DNA of 64,000 nucleotides, taken from NCBI GenBank assembly GCA_963737075.1, contig CAVTRI010000001.1, forward strand, positions 2,232,001-2,296,000. The letters run 5' to 3'. The translations under genes and the position numbers were made by a program. How positions within the stretch are numbered: position 1 is the stretch's first letter; each line of letters starts with the position of its first letter. Under the pieces are notes generated by a model. That model was not told the origin of the DNA. It worked only from the letters and a program-made list of their open reading frames with translations, and ran no database searches. Source of the DNA: CAVTRI01 sp963737075. GTDB taxonomy: Bacteria > Actinomycetota > Acidimicrobiia > Acidimicrobiales > Palsa-688. Positions 39,465-47,698 of the stretch are shown one piece after another.

Positions 39465-40751
39465 TCAGGCCGAGGTGCCAGGCACGCACTCCGGCGTGAG
39501 ACCGTACGGCGTGGTGAACTTGCCGTTGGACGTGCCCATCCAGAACCAGCAGTCGACCACGTTGGGCTTGCCGACCGCCGTCCACCGCAGCGGTGGGGCC
39601 AGTCCACCGAGGGTCTCGCCGTTGAAGGTGTGCAGACCGTTGAGCACCATCTGCGCCGTCGGGGCACTGCTGCTCGACAGCCCGCCGTCCTTGAGCGCCT
39701 GACCGAGCGCCACCGCGCTCGTCCACGCCTCGACCACCTCCCCGTTGAAGTTGGGGTTGTTGACCAGCCCGGGCTGGTACTTGTTGAACGCGGCGTACAT
39801 GGACTGGGTCGCCGGGGTGCTCTTGACGAAGAACGGGATCTGCGGCTGCATGCTCAAGAAGTTGGAGCTCAGACCGGGCAGCGTGTTGAATGCCGAACCG
39901 ACTGCGCCATCACTGGCGATCACGGTCGGGTTGTAGCCCTGCGCATGGCAGTCCTTGGCCACCGTCTCCACCACACTGACCGCGTCTGCGATGAACAACG
40001 CTTCTGCCCCCGACTGCTTGGCGGCCAGGCACTGCGCGGTGTAGTTGGGGGCGGACGCGGACACACCTGTGCTGTAGACGAGCGGCACGCCGTACTGCTG
40101 GGCGGCCGTCTTCTCCGGCGCCACCAGCTCCTGGCAGGCGGGAGATTCGGTGCAGTAGATGATGGCCCAGCTCTTGGCGCCGACCTTCTTGGCCCCGAGC
40201 ACGACCGACGCCGCAAGCGAGTCGTCGGTCTGGCCGGGGTAGAAGAAGTCCGGGTTCGTGTAGAAGGGCGACCCGGACCCGTCTGTGCCTACGACCGGTA
40301 CGCCCTGCTGCTGCACGTAGGACTCCCACGCGTTGGGGGTGTTGGACACCGACGCGATAGCGATGACATGCTGCGCGACGAACGAGTGGACCTGCGAGAC
40401 CGACGTGGCAGGGTTGTAGGCGTCGTCCGCGGTTAACAGCTGGACCTTGTGCCCGTTGATGCCGCCGTTGGCATTGACCATGTCGACCCACGCCACGTAC
40501 GCGCTCTTGTTGACATCGATGCTCGATGCCAGCGGCCCGGTGCAGCTGCAGATGTAGCCTATTTTGATGGGGGCGGCGGCGCTCGATGCCCCGCTTGACG
40601 AGCCGCTCGGAGCCGACGCGCTCGGGGCGGCGGTTGTCCCGCTCCCGGTGGACGACTTGCTCGAAGAGCTACATGCGGACGCGACGAATGCCGCGACCAC
40701 AATAAGGACGCCCATCGCCCGAACGCGTGGCCAGATTTTCGAAACCCTCAC
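39465..40751 (-). CDS. LivK-type substrate-binding lipoprotein
   Basis: GTG 40751 with ribosome site GAGGGGG starts a 428-residue protein. Residues 1-26 form a lipoprotein signal (RAMGVLIVVAAFVASAC) ending in the lipobox Cys, followed by a 40-residue Ser/Ala/Thr linker (SSSSKSSTGSG) and a periplasmic-binding type I fold: IKIGYICSCTGPLASSIDVN, VNANGGINGHKVQLL, VPVVGTDGSG. Such proteins deliver branched-chain amino acids, carboxylates or aromatic compounds to LivHMGF transporters. The only permease genes in the window are about 30 kb away, at 6548-10068. The promoter at 40815-40843 precedes it. Confidence 0.88.
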   Translation of the reverse strand: MRVSKIWPRVRAMGVLIVVAAFVASACSSSSKSSTGSGTTAAPSASAPSGSSSGASSAAAPIKIGYICSCTGPLASSIDVNKSAYVAWVDMVNANGGINGHKVQLLTADDAYNPATSVSQVHSFVAQHVIAIASVSNTPNAWESYVQQQGVPVVGTDGSGSPFYTNPDFFYPGQTDDSLAASVVLGAKKVGAKSWAIIYCTESPACQELVAPEKTAAQQYGVPLVYSTGVSASAPNYTAQCLAAKQSGAEALFIADAVSVVETVAKDCHAQGYNPTVIASDGAVGSAFNTLPGLSSNFLSMQPQIPFFVKSTPATQSMYAAFNKYQPGLVNNPNFNGEVVEAWTSAVALGQALKDGGLSSSSAPTAQMVLNGLHTFNGETLGGLAPPLRWTAVGKPNVVDCWFWMGTSNGKFTTPYGLTPECVPGTSA

Positions 40752-40814
40752 GACGTCCCCCTCTGTGTCGTAGCACGTTGAGTGGTGCCAAAGGTGGCTC
40801 ACCCTGGATACTTA

Positions 40815-40843
40815 ATCTTACTAATCCTTCCGCTGTTGGGCAA
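40815..40843 (-). promoter_or_regulatory. Promoter of the binding-protein/P450 operon
   Basis: On the minus strand TTGCCC (40843-40838) and TAAGAT (40820-40815) are separated by exactly 17 bases, a good vegetative-type promoter. It lies about 64 bases upstream of GTG 40751. The rest of the 40752-40889 gap, downstream of the P450 at 40890, shows no hairpin I would call a terminator. Confidence 0.5.
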
Positions 40844-40889
40844 GGCGGGACGCACTGTCGCTCTGAGACGACGAGCCCGAGATCGGCAG

Positions 40890-42101
40890 TTAGCGTCCGA
40901 GGACTACCGGCAGGGACATGGGGCCGTATTCGAAGAACGTGGGTACCGTTTCGTACTTGAAGTTGGGCGTCAAGCGGGCTCGACGCTCGTCAGCGAAGTG
41001 CAAAAACTCGTTCAACCCGATCGACGCCACCGAGCGCGCCATCGCCGCGCCCGCACACAGGTGCGGCCCGAAGCCGAACGTGAGGTGGTGGTCGACCTCC
41101 GCCCGACCGGGCTCAAACTCCTCTCCGCGGTCGAAAACCTGCTCGTCGCGGTTGGCGCACGCAGTGCCGACAATCACGCGCTCCCCCGGTTTGATGGTCG
41201 TACCCGCCACGACTGTCTCCGCCACGCAGCCCCGGGGCACGAACATCACCGGCGGGTACATCCGCAGGCACTCCTCGATGAACCGGGATTGCGCTGTCTC
41301 GTCGGCGGCGAGCAGTGTCGACACCGAGCCGGTGGTCAAGAGCTCATGAATCATGCTCCCGAGCAGCTGGGCGGTGGTGGTGAGGCCGCCCAACAGAGCA
41401 TTGAACAGCAGCATCCGCACCTGCCGGTCGCTCAGGCCTTGCCCGTCCACCTCGGCGCTGACCAGCCGGCCCGTGAAGGTGTCGGGTACCACGCCATCGG
41501 CAACCTGCCGGCGAGCGGAGGCAACGTGGTCGTCGACGTAGGCCGTGTATTCGGGAAAGGCCCCGGACATGCCTTCCCCCCGCTCGGTGTGGTTCATGGC
41601 CGGCCATTCGCTCTCCATGACCGCCTTGCTCCACGCCGCGATCCGATCTGCGTCCTGCATCGGAAACCCGAGCAGGTGCACGGTGGCGTCATTAGGCAGC
41701 GGGTTGGTGAAGGCGGGCACCAGGTCGACCACGCCGGTGCGTGGCAGCCGGTCCAGGAGCAGGTGGGCCCGCTCCCGCACGAACGACGCCTCGCGCCTGA
41801 TGGTGGCCGGGTTGAACGCGCCCATCATGATGCGGCGCACCCGTGGATGCTGGGGGGCGTCCTGCTCGCCCAGCATGCGGTCCTCTGGGGGCACCTCGAC
41901 GCCGGGCGCCCGAAATCCCTGGGCGTTGGAGAAGTGCTCCGCGTCGCGAAGGACGCGCCGGGCCTCCTCGTAGCGGCTCACGTAATACATCCCCTCGGCC
42001 AGAGGAGCCACGGGCGCCGCGGCTCTTAGCTTCCGCAGTCGCTCGAAGGTCTGCTCGGGTGGCTCCACGGTGAACGGGTCATAGGTCGCTGCCTCTTCCA
42101 C
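40890..42101 (-). CDS. Cytochrome P450 with atypical I-helix
   Basis: The 403-residue P450 has ExxR in EECLRMYPP and a normal heme motif FGFGPHLCAGAAMARS. In the I-helix, however, the region that should read AGxDT or GGxET is LLGGLTTTAQLL: the conserved acid is replaced by Thr, though the following Thr is kept. Such replacements occur in P450s with unusual proton delivery or peroxide use. It is nine bases downstream of a nitroreductase gene in a leftward unit. The substrate is unknown. Confidence 0.92.
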   Translation of the reverse strand: MEEAATYDPFTVEPPEQTFERLRKLRAAAPVAPLAEGMYYVSRYEEARRVLRDAEHFSNAQGFRAPGVEVPPEDRMLGEQDAPQHPRVRRIMMGAFNPATIRREASFVRERAHLLLDRLPRTGVVDLVPAFTNPLPNDATVHLLGFPMQDADRIAAWSKAVMESEWPAMNHTERGEGMSGAFPEYTAYVDDHVASARRQVADGVVPDTFTGRLVSAEVDGQGLSDRQVRMLLFNALLGGLTTTAQLLGSMIHELLTTGSVSTLLAADETAQSRFIEECLRMYPPVMFVPRGCVAETVVAGTTIKPGERVIVGTACANRDEQVFDRGEEFEPGRAEVDHHLTFGFGPHLCAGAAMARSVASIGLNEFLHFADERRARLTPNFKYETVPTFFEYGPMSLPVVLGR

Positions 42102-42110
42102 CGTGCGCTC

Positions 42111-42752
42111 CTACCAGGAAGTGCCGTAGCGCTCGCGAAAAGCCTTCCGTTCGACTGGCAGCCGCCGCGGTGGTCCCATCGGGTGCGCCGGCCAGCCGAT
42201 GGGCACGATGGCCATGGGGAGCAGCCGGTCGGGCAGGTCGACCGCAGCCCGGACGTCATCGGTGCGGAACAAGGCCATCGTGGTGAGTATCGAGCCCAGC
42301 CCCAGCGCGCCGGCGGCCAGGAGGAGGTTCTGCACGGCGGGATAGACAGACCACGGCAGCTGCTCCGGTGGGGCGATGTCGGTATCGCCGCTCACGACGA
42401 TGAGCACCGGGGCCCGCTCCAGAGTCGACATGAACCCGCGGTCGACCTCGGCCAGCATGCGGGGCGGCACCCGTCCCTCGGTGGCGGCCCTTCCCGCGGC
42501 GTCCCAAAGCTCCCGCATGATGGTGACGAGGGCGGAACGAGTGGTGGCGTCGCGGACCACCACGAACACCCAGGGCTGATGGTTCATGGCGCTGGGGGCG
42601 TGTGTCGCCGCGACAAGGATCTGCGTCAGGTCAGCGTCGGCGACGTCGCGGTCTGAGAATTCCCGGCATGCGCGCTGCGACGTAACGACGTCAAAGAATG
42701 CCCGCTCCGTGCTGGACAGCCCGGCGGACACGATGTGCGAAGGGACGGTCAT
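42111..42752 (-). CDS. Nitroreductase family protein
   Basis: From ATG 42752 (ATGA overlap with the VOC gene) the product has 213 residues. It shows SQRACREFSDRDVADADL as FMN-binding start, AATHAPSAMNHQPWVFVVV near residue 50 and the same C-terminal pattern as the paralogue at 31851 (VPIGWPAHPMGPPRRLP). It may reduce nitro compounds, quinones or activated double bonds with an NAD(P)H- or F420-type donor. It is coupled to a VOC protein upstream and a P450 downstream. Confidence 0.85.
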   Translation of the reverse strand: MTVPSHIVSAGLSSTERAFFDVVTSQRACREFSDRDVADADLTQILVAATHAPSAMNHQPWVFVVVRDATTRSALVTIMRELWDAAGRAATEGRVPPRMLAEVDRGFMSTLERAPVLIVVSGDTDIAPPEQLPWSVYPAVQNLLLAAGALGLGSILTTMALFRTDDVRAAVDLPDRLLPMAIVPIGWPAHPMGPPRRLPVERKAFRERYGTSW

Positions 42753-43204
42753 TCGGGCGGAGGCGGAAGGGCGTCCCACCAGTCGGACGTGGTCAGCTCG
42801 ATCAGCTGCCCGTCCGGATCCCGAATCATGATCGCCGCCTTGATATCGGTCTGCTCCAGGACCTGGCCTCCATGGGCCACCACCCGGTCGAGCGCGCTCC
42901 CCATGTCCGCCACAGACAAAGACAGGTGCGTGAGGCCGGGCTCGGCCATGCTCCGCTCCCTTCGTGGGCGAGCCGCAGATGAGCTGTAGCGCAATAGCTC
43001 GAGCACCAGCCCGTCGCGCACGAGGTACACGGCTTTCAACCCCACCGGTTGCGGCACCTGTAGCAGCACGCTTGACGGCTCGTCAGGCGCCTCCAGTTCC
43101 CACCAGTAGCGGAAGTCGAGCGCCTGCTCGTAGAAGGCCCTAGCCCGGTCGACATCGGTGACGCACAATCCCACGTGGTTAAAGACAACCGGGTGGTCGG
43201 TCAT
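42749..43204 (-). CDS. Glyoxalase/bleomycin resistance (VOC) family protein
   Basis: The 151-residue protein has two VOC half-domains: VFNHVGLCVTDVDRARAFYE near the start and LTHLSLSVADMGSALDRVV near residue 92, ending in MIRDPDGQLIELTTSDWW with a likely metal-binding Glu. VOC proteins include dioxygenases, isomerases and lyases; methylmalonyl-CoA epimerase-like or ring-cleaving activity is possible. It starts the leftward unit with the nitroreductase and P450. AT-rich sequence at 43225-43250 probably carries its promoter. Confidence 0.82.
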   Translation of the reverse strand: MTDHPVVFNHVGLCVTDVDRARAFYEQALDFRYWWELEAPDEPSSVLLQVPQPVGLKAVYLVRDGLVLELLRYSSSAARPRRERSMAEPGLTHLSLSVADMGSALDRVVAHGGQVLEQTDIKAAIMIRDPDGQLIELTTSDWWDALPPPPE

Positions 43205-43274
43205 CGGCTCCCCTCTATTTCACACCACGAGCATTGATATCTTTAACACATCGGCGCGGGCGGTGTCGACCAGC

Positions 43275-43787
43275 TCATTCGAACGGAGCGGGAGCAAACG
43301 ATGGCGGGGCGATGTGCCCGCCAACGGAAGCCGCGGTGGTAACAGCGGTAGGCTGTTCGAGCCTCCGGCGGATGCGCCAGCCTTGCTCGGTGCGGACGTA
43401 CATGACGTCGTAGTACCCCGAGACCAGCTGGTGCAGCGTCTCGGCCGTCTCGCCGGGCGGCTTGATGAGGCCCCGGAACTCGAAGTACACGAGGGCCCTG
43501 GCCTGATCGCCATTGACGTCGAGCTCATTGATGTGCAGGAAGTGCAGCCCGGTCACGAAGTCCGAGCACTGCCGGCAGAAGGCCTCCAGAGCTTGTCGGC
43601 CCCGTACCAGGTTGGCCACCGCCTGCGTGCCGGCCGCTTTCGCCTCCCATTCCCCGTCTTCGGTGAACACCTCCGCCCAACTGGCGGCATCCCCACTATC
43701 CCATGTGCGCGCGTAGCGGCCTTCGAGGTTTTCGATGGCCACCCGGTCCTCGATAGCCCTCAACCTCGCCTCGAGATGCGCGTCCAT
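43275..43787 (-). CDS. SnoaL/NTF2-like protein
   Basis: The 170-residue protein begins MDAHLEARLRAIEDRVAIEN and continues with LEGRYARTWDSGDAASWAEV, FTEDGEWEAKA, LHFLHINELDVNGDQARALV and VRTEQGWRIRRR, the classic SnoaL_4/ring-hydroxylating beta-subunit-like cone fold. Such proteins are ligand-binding hydratases, isomerases or dehydratases. It stands as a separate unit, with 70 bases before the VOC gene. The divergent gap 43788-43887 serves this gene and the rightward SDR pair. Confidence 0.8.
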   Translation of the reverse strand: MDAHLEARLRAIEDRVAIENLEGRYARTWDSGDAASWAEVFTEDGEWEAKAAGTQAVANLVRGRQALEAFCRQCSDFVTGLHFLHINELDVNGDQARALVYFEFRGLIKPPGETAETLHQLVSGYYDVMYVRTEQGWRIRRRLEQPTAVTTAASVGGHIAPPSFAPAPFE

Positions 43788-43887
43788 CGCCGGATGAGAC
43801 TAGGCCGTCGGGATCGGGGCGGCAAGGACGTGTCATGGCTATCATTGATGTTGCAGGGTCTGAGGGACGACACTGAGGGGAAATGGG

Positions 43888-44664
43888 ATGCCTGACCTGA
43901 TGGGAAAGGTCGCCATCGTCACCGGCGCCGCCACCGGCATCGGAGCCGCCACGTCACGCACGCTGGCGCGCTACGGCGCTTCGGTGGTCGTGGCTGGTCA
44001 CCGTCGCGACGGGGCGGAAGCGGTGGCCAAGGAGATCCGAGCCGGCGGAGGAATAGCCGTTGGCACCGAGGTCGAGTTGACCGAGGAGGAGCAGGTGGCG
44101 GCCATGGTCCAGGTCGCCGTCTCCGAGTTCGGCGGGGTGGATGCCCTCCACAACAATGCAGCGGCCACGAACATGGAGGAGGATCTCGACGTGGTTAACG
44201 CCAGCACGGCGGTGTGGGACCTCACCATGTCGATCAACCTCCGCGGGGCTTACCTCGGGTGCAAGTACGCCATTCCAGAGATGCTCACCCGGGGCGGGGG
44301 GACGATCGTCAATACGTCATCGGTGGCCGGCCTGGCCGCGGAGCGGACGCGTCTCGCGTACGCCGTGTCGAAATCCGGGCTGCACGCCCTCACCAGGCAC
44401 GTCGCCAACGCGTACGGTAAGCAGAACATCCGCTGCAACGCTCTGGCCCTCGGCATGATCCTGACCGACAAAGGCCGCCTCAACATGACGCCCGCCATGC
44501 TCGACGTTTTGACCGAGCACAACGCCTTGGCTCGCCTGGGCCAGCCCGAGGACATCGCCGAAATGGTGGCCTTTCTGTTTTCCGATCTCGGCGGTTTCAT
44601 CACAGGAACAGTCATTCCCCTCGACGGCGGGTTCACGTCTCATCTCCCGGCACTGGTCGAATAG
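43888..44664 (+). CDS. SDR family oxidoreductase
   Basis: The 258-residue classical SDR has VAIVTGAATGIGAATSR near residue 8, the NNAA motif (ALHNNAAATN), Ser in NTSSVAG and YAVSKSGLHALTR as the catalytic YxxxK. A typical 3-oxoacyl reductase-like ending (GTVIPLDGGF) follows. It probably oxidises or reduces a secondary alcohol or ketone. It is the first gene of a rightward pair with a mycofactocin-type SDR, eight bases downstream, and shares a divergent promoter region with the SnoaL-like gene. Confidence 0.88.
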   Translation: MPDLMGKVAIVTGAATGIGAATSRTLARYGASVVVAGHRRDGAEAVAKEIRAGGGIAVGTEVELTEEEQVAAMVQVAVSEFGGVDALHNNAAATNMEEDLDVVNASTAVWDLTMSINLRGAYLGCKYAIPEMLTRGGGTIVNTSSVAGLAAERTRLAYAVSKSGLHALTRHVANAYGKQNIRCNALALGMILTDKGRLNMTPAMLDVLTEHNALARLGQPEDIAEMVAFLFSDLGGFITGTVIPLDGGFTSHLPALVE

Positions 44665-44672
44665 GAGGCGCC

Positions 44673-45497
44673 ATGTCCCGTTTCGATGGCAAAGTGGCGT
44701 TCATCACCGGAGCCGCGCGGGGGCAGGGCCGCTCGCACGCCCTACGCCTGGCCTCGGAAGGGGCCGACGTCATCGCAATCGACATTTGCGAGAACATCGC
44801 CTCCAACAAATACGACTTGGCCACGCCATCCGATCTGGACGAGACGGTGAAGCTGGTCGAGGACCTCGGCCGCCGAATCGTGGCCACCCGGGCGGACGTC
44901 AGAGACCGGGCCGAGCTGGCGTCGGCCCTCGACAGGGCGGTCGCGGCGTTGGGGCGTCTGGACATCGTGGTGGCCAACGCCGGCATCGCCCCGATGTCCT
45001 TCGACGACGAGGAGCGCGAAGGAGACGCCGCCTTCCGCGACGTGATCGACGTCAATCTGGTCGGCGCCTGGAACACCTGCCGGGTATCGATCCCGCATCT
45101 GATCGCCGGCGGGCGCGGCGGAGCCATGGTGCTCACCAGCTCGACGGCCGGAATCAAGGGGTACAGCGGTTCGACGAGCGGTGCAGTTGGCTATACCGCC
45201 GCCAAGCACGGGATCGTGGGGATCATGCGCACGCTCGCCAACGACCTGGCGCCGCACAACATCCGGGTCAACACCATCCACCCCACAGGTGTCAATACGA
45301 TGATGGCGGTCAACCCGGTCATGCAGCAGTGGATCGCCGACGACCCGGCGAGGGGTGAGCACCTGAACAACCCCCTGCCCGTCGAGGTGTTGCAACCTGA
45401 GGACATCAGCAATGCGGTGGCCTTCCTGGTGTCAGATGAAGCCAAGTACGTAACCGGGGTGATGCTTCCCGTAGACGCGGGCTTCTGCAACCGGTGA
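44673..45497 (+). CDS. Mycofactocin-coupled SDR family oxidoreductase
   Basis: The 274-residue protein has the subfamily start MSRFDGKVAFITGAARGQGR, the loop after VIAIDICENIA, YTAAKHGIVGIMRTLANDL and the ending DISNAVAFLVSDEAKYVTGV. It therefore belongs with the two other mycofactocin-type SDRs in the window but is less similar to either of them than they are to one another. It probably oxidises an alcohol with non-exchanged NAD. The ribosome site AGGAGGCGCC precedes ATG 44673. Confidence 0.88.
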   Translation: MSRFDGKVAFITGAARGQGRSHALRLASEGADVIAIDICENIASNKYDLATPSDLDETVKLVEDLGRRIVATRADVRDRAELASALDRAVAALGRLDIVVANAGIAPMSFDDEEREGDAAFRDVIDVNLVGAWNTCRVSIPHLIAGGRGGAMVLTSSTAGIKGYSGSTSGAVGYTAAKHGIVGIMRTLANDLAPHNIRVNTIHPTGVNTMMAVNPVMQQWIADDPARGEHLNNPLPVEVLQPEDISNAVAFLVSDEAKYVTGVMLPVDAGFCNR

Positions 45498-45522
45498 GAC
45501 CGGACTGCCGACGGCAGCTGAC

Positions 45523-45693
45523 ATGAACGTTCTCCTCACCGACGACCAAGCGCGCTGGGGGTACAGCCTCGAACACGACCTGCACCTCTTCTCAGACCGA
45601 GCAGCCGCTGCGATTCTGAGCTTCGGAACGACGGACGACCACCTGGCTCAGCTCGAAAGCGTCATGGTCCGCCCTGACGCGGATCAACGGTAA
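45523..45693 (+). CDS. Short ORF, possible small protein or gene remnant
   Basis: A 56-residue frame (MNVLLTDDQARWGYSLEHDL, then HLFSDRAAAAILSFGTTDDH) lies between the SDR gene and the regulator gene. It has no good ribosome site and no recognised domain, but its composition is that of a soluble protein rather than of random GC-rich DNA. A short stem, CTGCC-GAC-GGCAG (45505-45517), precedes it. It may be the end of a lost gene. The remainder of the 45498-45738 gap holds the regulator promoter. Confidence 0.25.
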   Translation: MNVLLTDDQARWGYSLEHDLHLFSDRAAAAILSFGTTDDHLAQLESVMVRPDADQR

Positions 45694-45725
45694 GCCCCTG
45701 TTACCGGGTTCATTATCTCTAGGAG

Positions 45726-45731
45726 TACTAT
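45726..45731 (+). promoter_or_regulatory. -10 box placed for a leaderless regulator transcript
   Basis: TACTAT (pattern TAnnnT) lies exactly seven bases before the ATG at 45739. In actinobacteria this spacing places the transcription start at the A of the start codon, giving a leaderless mRNA. No ribosome site is visible in the seven bases, which fits. A convincing -35 box is not seen. Confidence 0.45.
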
Positions 45732-45738
45732 CGCATAG

Positions 45739-46587
45739 ATGTCACGAGACGATACAGACGGTTCGCCGCAAGAGGTAACTCCAGCTGTCCGCCGTCAATT
45801 CAGCCAACCCCGCGTGGCTGAGATGATCGCGGGCGTCCTTCGAAACCGCATCGTCACTGGCGAGTTGGGAGACGGGAAGGTGCTCCCAAAGCAAGAAGAT
45901 CTGCTCAACGAGTTCGGTGTCAGCCTTCCGTCTCTGCGCGAAGCCATGCGGATCCTGGAAACTGAAGGGCTGATTTCCGTGCGGCGCGGCAACGTCGGCG
46001 GGGCGGTGGTCCATCGGCCCACTTCAGAGGCGGCCGCCTACATTCTCGGCCTGGTGCTCCAGTCTCAGCGCGTCGTGCTCTCCGATGTGGCTGCTGCGTT
46101 GCGGGTGGTAGAGCCAGCTTGCGCGGCGATGTGTGCGAGCAGCTCTTCCCGGCGGCGCGTTGCCGGACGCCTTCGGACGCTCATTGCGGAGTCAGAACGA
46201 TGCATGGAGGACGGGCCGGAGTTCACGCGGCGCTCCCGCGAGTTCCATGACGAGCTGGCCCGGATGTGCGGAAACACGACGTTAAAGGAGTTACTCGGCA
46301 CGCTCGACACGCTCTGGTCCCACTTCGAGGCGCGCTGGGCGGACGAAACGACGAGGCAAGGCGTATACCCTGACGTCAAGCTGTGCCGCAGGGACGTGGC
46401 TGATCACGAAGCGATCGCTCAGGCCATCTACAACGGAGATGAGCTCGTTGCCGAGCGCGCCAGCCGTCGCCACCTTGAGCAGGTCCACCGGTGGCTTCTT
46501 GTCCATGCCGGGAATCAGCCATTGACGATCACGGAGCTTCGTGTGGGCTTCGGAGCTGCCACGGCGCACCGCCTTGTCGGAACCTAG
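45739..46587 (+). CDS. GntR/FadR-family transcriptional regulator
   Basis: The 282-residue protein has an N-terminal winged helix (LRNRIVTGELGDGKVLPKQE, then FGVSLPSLREAMRILETEGL and a wing VRRGNVGGAVV) and a C-terminal FCD ligand domain (VEPACAAM, FHDELARMCGN, DHEAIAQAIYNGD) with the His/Asp positions of metal-containing FCD proteins. FadR-type regulators bind acyl-CoAs or organic acids and usually repress nearby catabolic operons. It is the only regulator gene in the window, so it may control several of the units. It precedes the MaoC pair. Confidence 0.88.
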   Translation: MSRDDTDGSPQEVTPAVRRQFSQPRVAEMIAGVLRNRIVTGELGDGKVLPKQEDLLNEFGVSLPSLREAMRILETEGLISVRRGNVGGAVVHRPTSEAAAYILGLVLQSQRVVLSDVAAALRVVEPACAAMCASSSSRRRVAGRLRTLIAESERCMEDGPEFTRRSREFHDELARMCGNTTLKELLGTLDTLWSHFEARWADETTRQGVYPDVKLCRRDVADHEAIAQAIYNGDELVAERASRRHLEQVHRWLLVHAGNQPLTITELRVGFGAATAHRLVGT

Positions 46588-46679
46588 GGCGGTGCCGTCG
46601 GGGTTGTCATCGGGCAGATCCCCTCGTGATGTTTCTGTGTTTATGCTATCTATGTGTCACTACCGATTGTTACGGTGCC

Positions 46680-47219
46680 TTGAGTACGGACCTCGGCGGC
46701 ACTGGCTACGACGTCGCCTTCGGCACCTACGAGGAAGCCCAAGCGATGGTAGGGATGACCACGCCGGTGCGGTTCGGGGAGGTGCCGGTGGACCTGTCGC
46801 TGATCCGCCACTTCGCTGCCATGGTCCAAGACGCCAACGCCAGCTTTTGGGACGAGGAATTCGCATCGACATTGTGGGGGGACGTCGTCGCTCCTCCAGC
46901 GATGCTCATGACCTGGGTCATGCCCTTGGAGTGGAAACCGGGTGGCGGCCGGCCAGTGCCCCTGCTCACGGCTCGGGTTCCACTGCCAGGTGAGACGTTC
47001 ATCAACGTGGAGAACGACACGGAGTACTTCCTTCCCATACGTCGAGGCGACCGTCTCAACGTGGTCGAGGAGCTGGTGGACGTCTCTTCCGCCAAACGCA
47101 CCGCCGTCGGTGCCGGACACTTCGTGACGACGCGCAGCACGTACCGCCGCGACGACGGCGCGGTGGTTGCTCGGATGACCAACGTCCTCTTCCGCTTTTC
47201 CCGTAGCGAGCACCCGTGA
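46680..47219 (+). CDS. MaoC-like dehydratase, N-terminal hot-dog type subunit
   Basis: I place the start at TTG 46680, giving 179 residues beginning MSTDLGGTGYDVAFGTYEEA; earlier in-frame starts exist (ATG 46629, GTG further up), but their translation is Cys-rich and unlike the family. The hot-dog fold appears in RFGEVPVDLSLIRHFAAMVQ, DDVVAPPAM-like GDVVAPPAMLMTWV and FINVENDTEYFLPIRRGDR. Such subunits lack the full catalytic pair and form heterodimers with a second MaoC subunit, here the next gene, sharing the TGATG junction. Confidence 0.75.
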   Translation: MSTDLGGTGYDVAFGTYEEAQAMVGMTTPVRFGEVPVDLSLIRHFAAMVQDANASFWDEEFASTLWGDVVAPPAMLMTWVMPLEWKPGGGRPVPLLTARVPLPGETFINVENDTEYFLPIRRGDRLNVVEELVDVSSAKRTAVGAGHFVTTRSTYRRDDGAVVARMTNVLFRFSRSEHP

Positions 47220-47698
47220 TGACCGGGATCGCCTACCGGTGCTTCGAGGATATCTACGAAGGCGAGCAGCTACCCCGGATAGAGGACGTTGTGAGCTATC
47301 GCCGGGTGATCATGACCCCCGGGGCCACATGGGACTACTTTCCTGGTCACTACGACCCTGAGTATGCCCGCGCCCAGGGGCAGCCGACCATCTACCTCAA
47401 CTCGATGCACGTCATGGGATTCGTCGATCGGCTCGTGACTGACTGGACCGGGCCGGCGACGTTTGTCGTGCGACGCCGGGTTCGACTGCATCAGCCGCTC
47501 TACGCCGGTGACACTCTGGTGGGCACAGGGAGCGTGACCGCCAAGCACCATGAGGAAGGTGACGGGCGGGTCCGTTATCTGATCGACGCCGATGTATCAG
47601 TAGCGAACCAAGACGGAGCCAACTGCGCATCGGCGTCCATCACGGCCGCCGTGCCGTCCAAGACCGCCAGCCAGGGGAGGATCGGATGGCAATGCTAG
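47219..47698 (+). CDS. MaoC-like enoyl-CoA hydratase subunit
   Basis: The 159-residue protein begins MTGIAYRCFEDIYEGEQLPR and shows the hydratase signature region PGATWDYFPGHYDPEYARAQ, with an Asp-His-like catalytic segment (YFPGHYDPEYA), and IYLNSMHVMGFVDRLVTDW. Together with the preceding hot-dog protein it would hydrate an enoyl-CoA, as in steroid side-chain degradation heterodimers. Junctions: TGATG with the gene before, and a 13-base overlap with the amidohydrolase gene after. Confidence 0.82.
   Translation: MTGIAYRCFEDIYEGEQLPRIEDVVSYRRVIMTPGATWDYFPGHYDPEYARAQGQPTIYLNSMHVMGFVDRLVTDWTGPATFVVRRRVRLHQPLYAGDTLVGTGSVTAKHHEEGDGRVRYLIDADVSVANQDGANCASASITAAVPSKTASQGRIGWQC

Noticed and set aside
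40782..42029. 415-residue plus-strand frame
   Set aside because: Shadow of the P450 at 40890-42101, which has heme and ExxR motifs on the minus strand.
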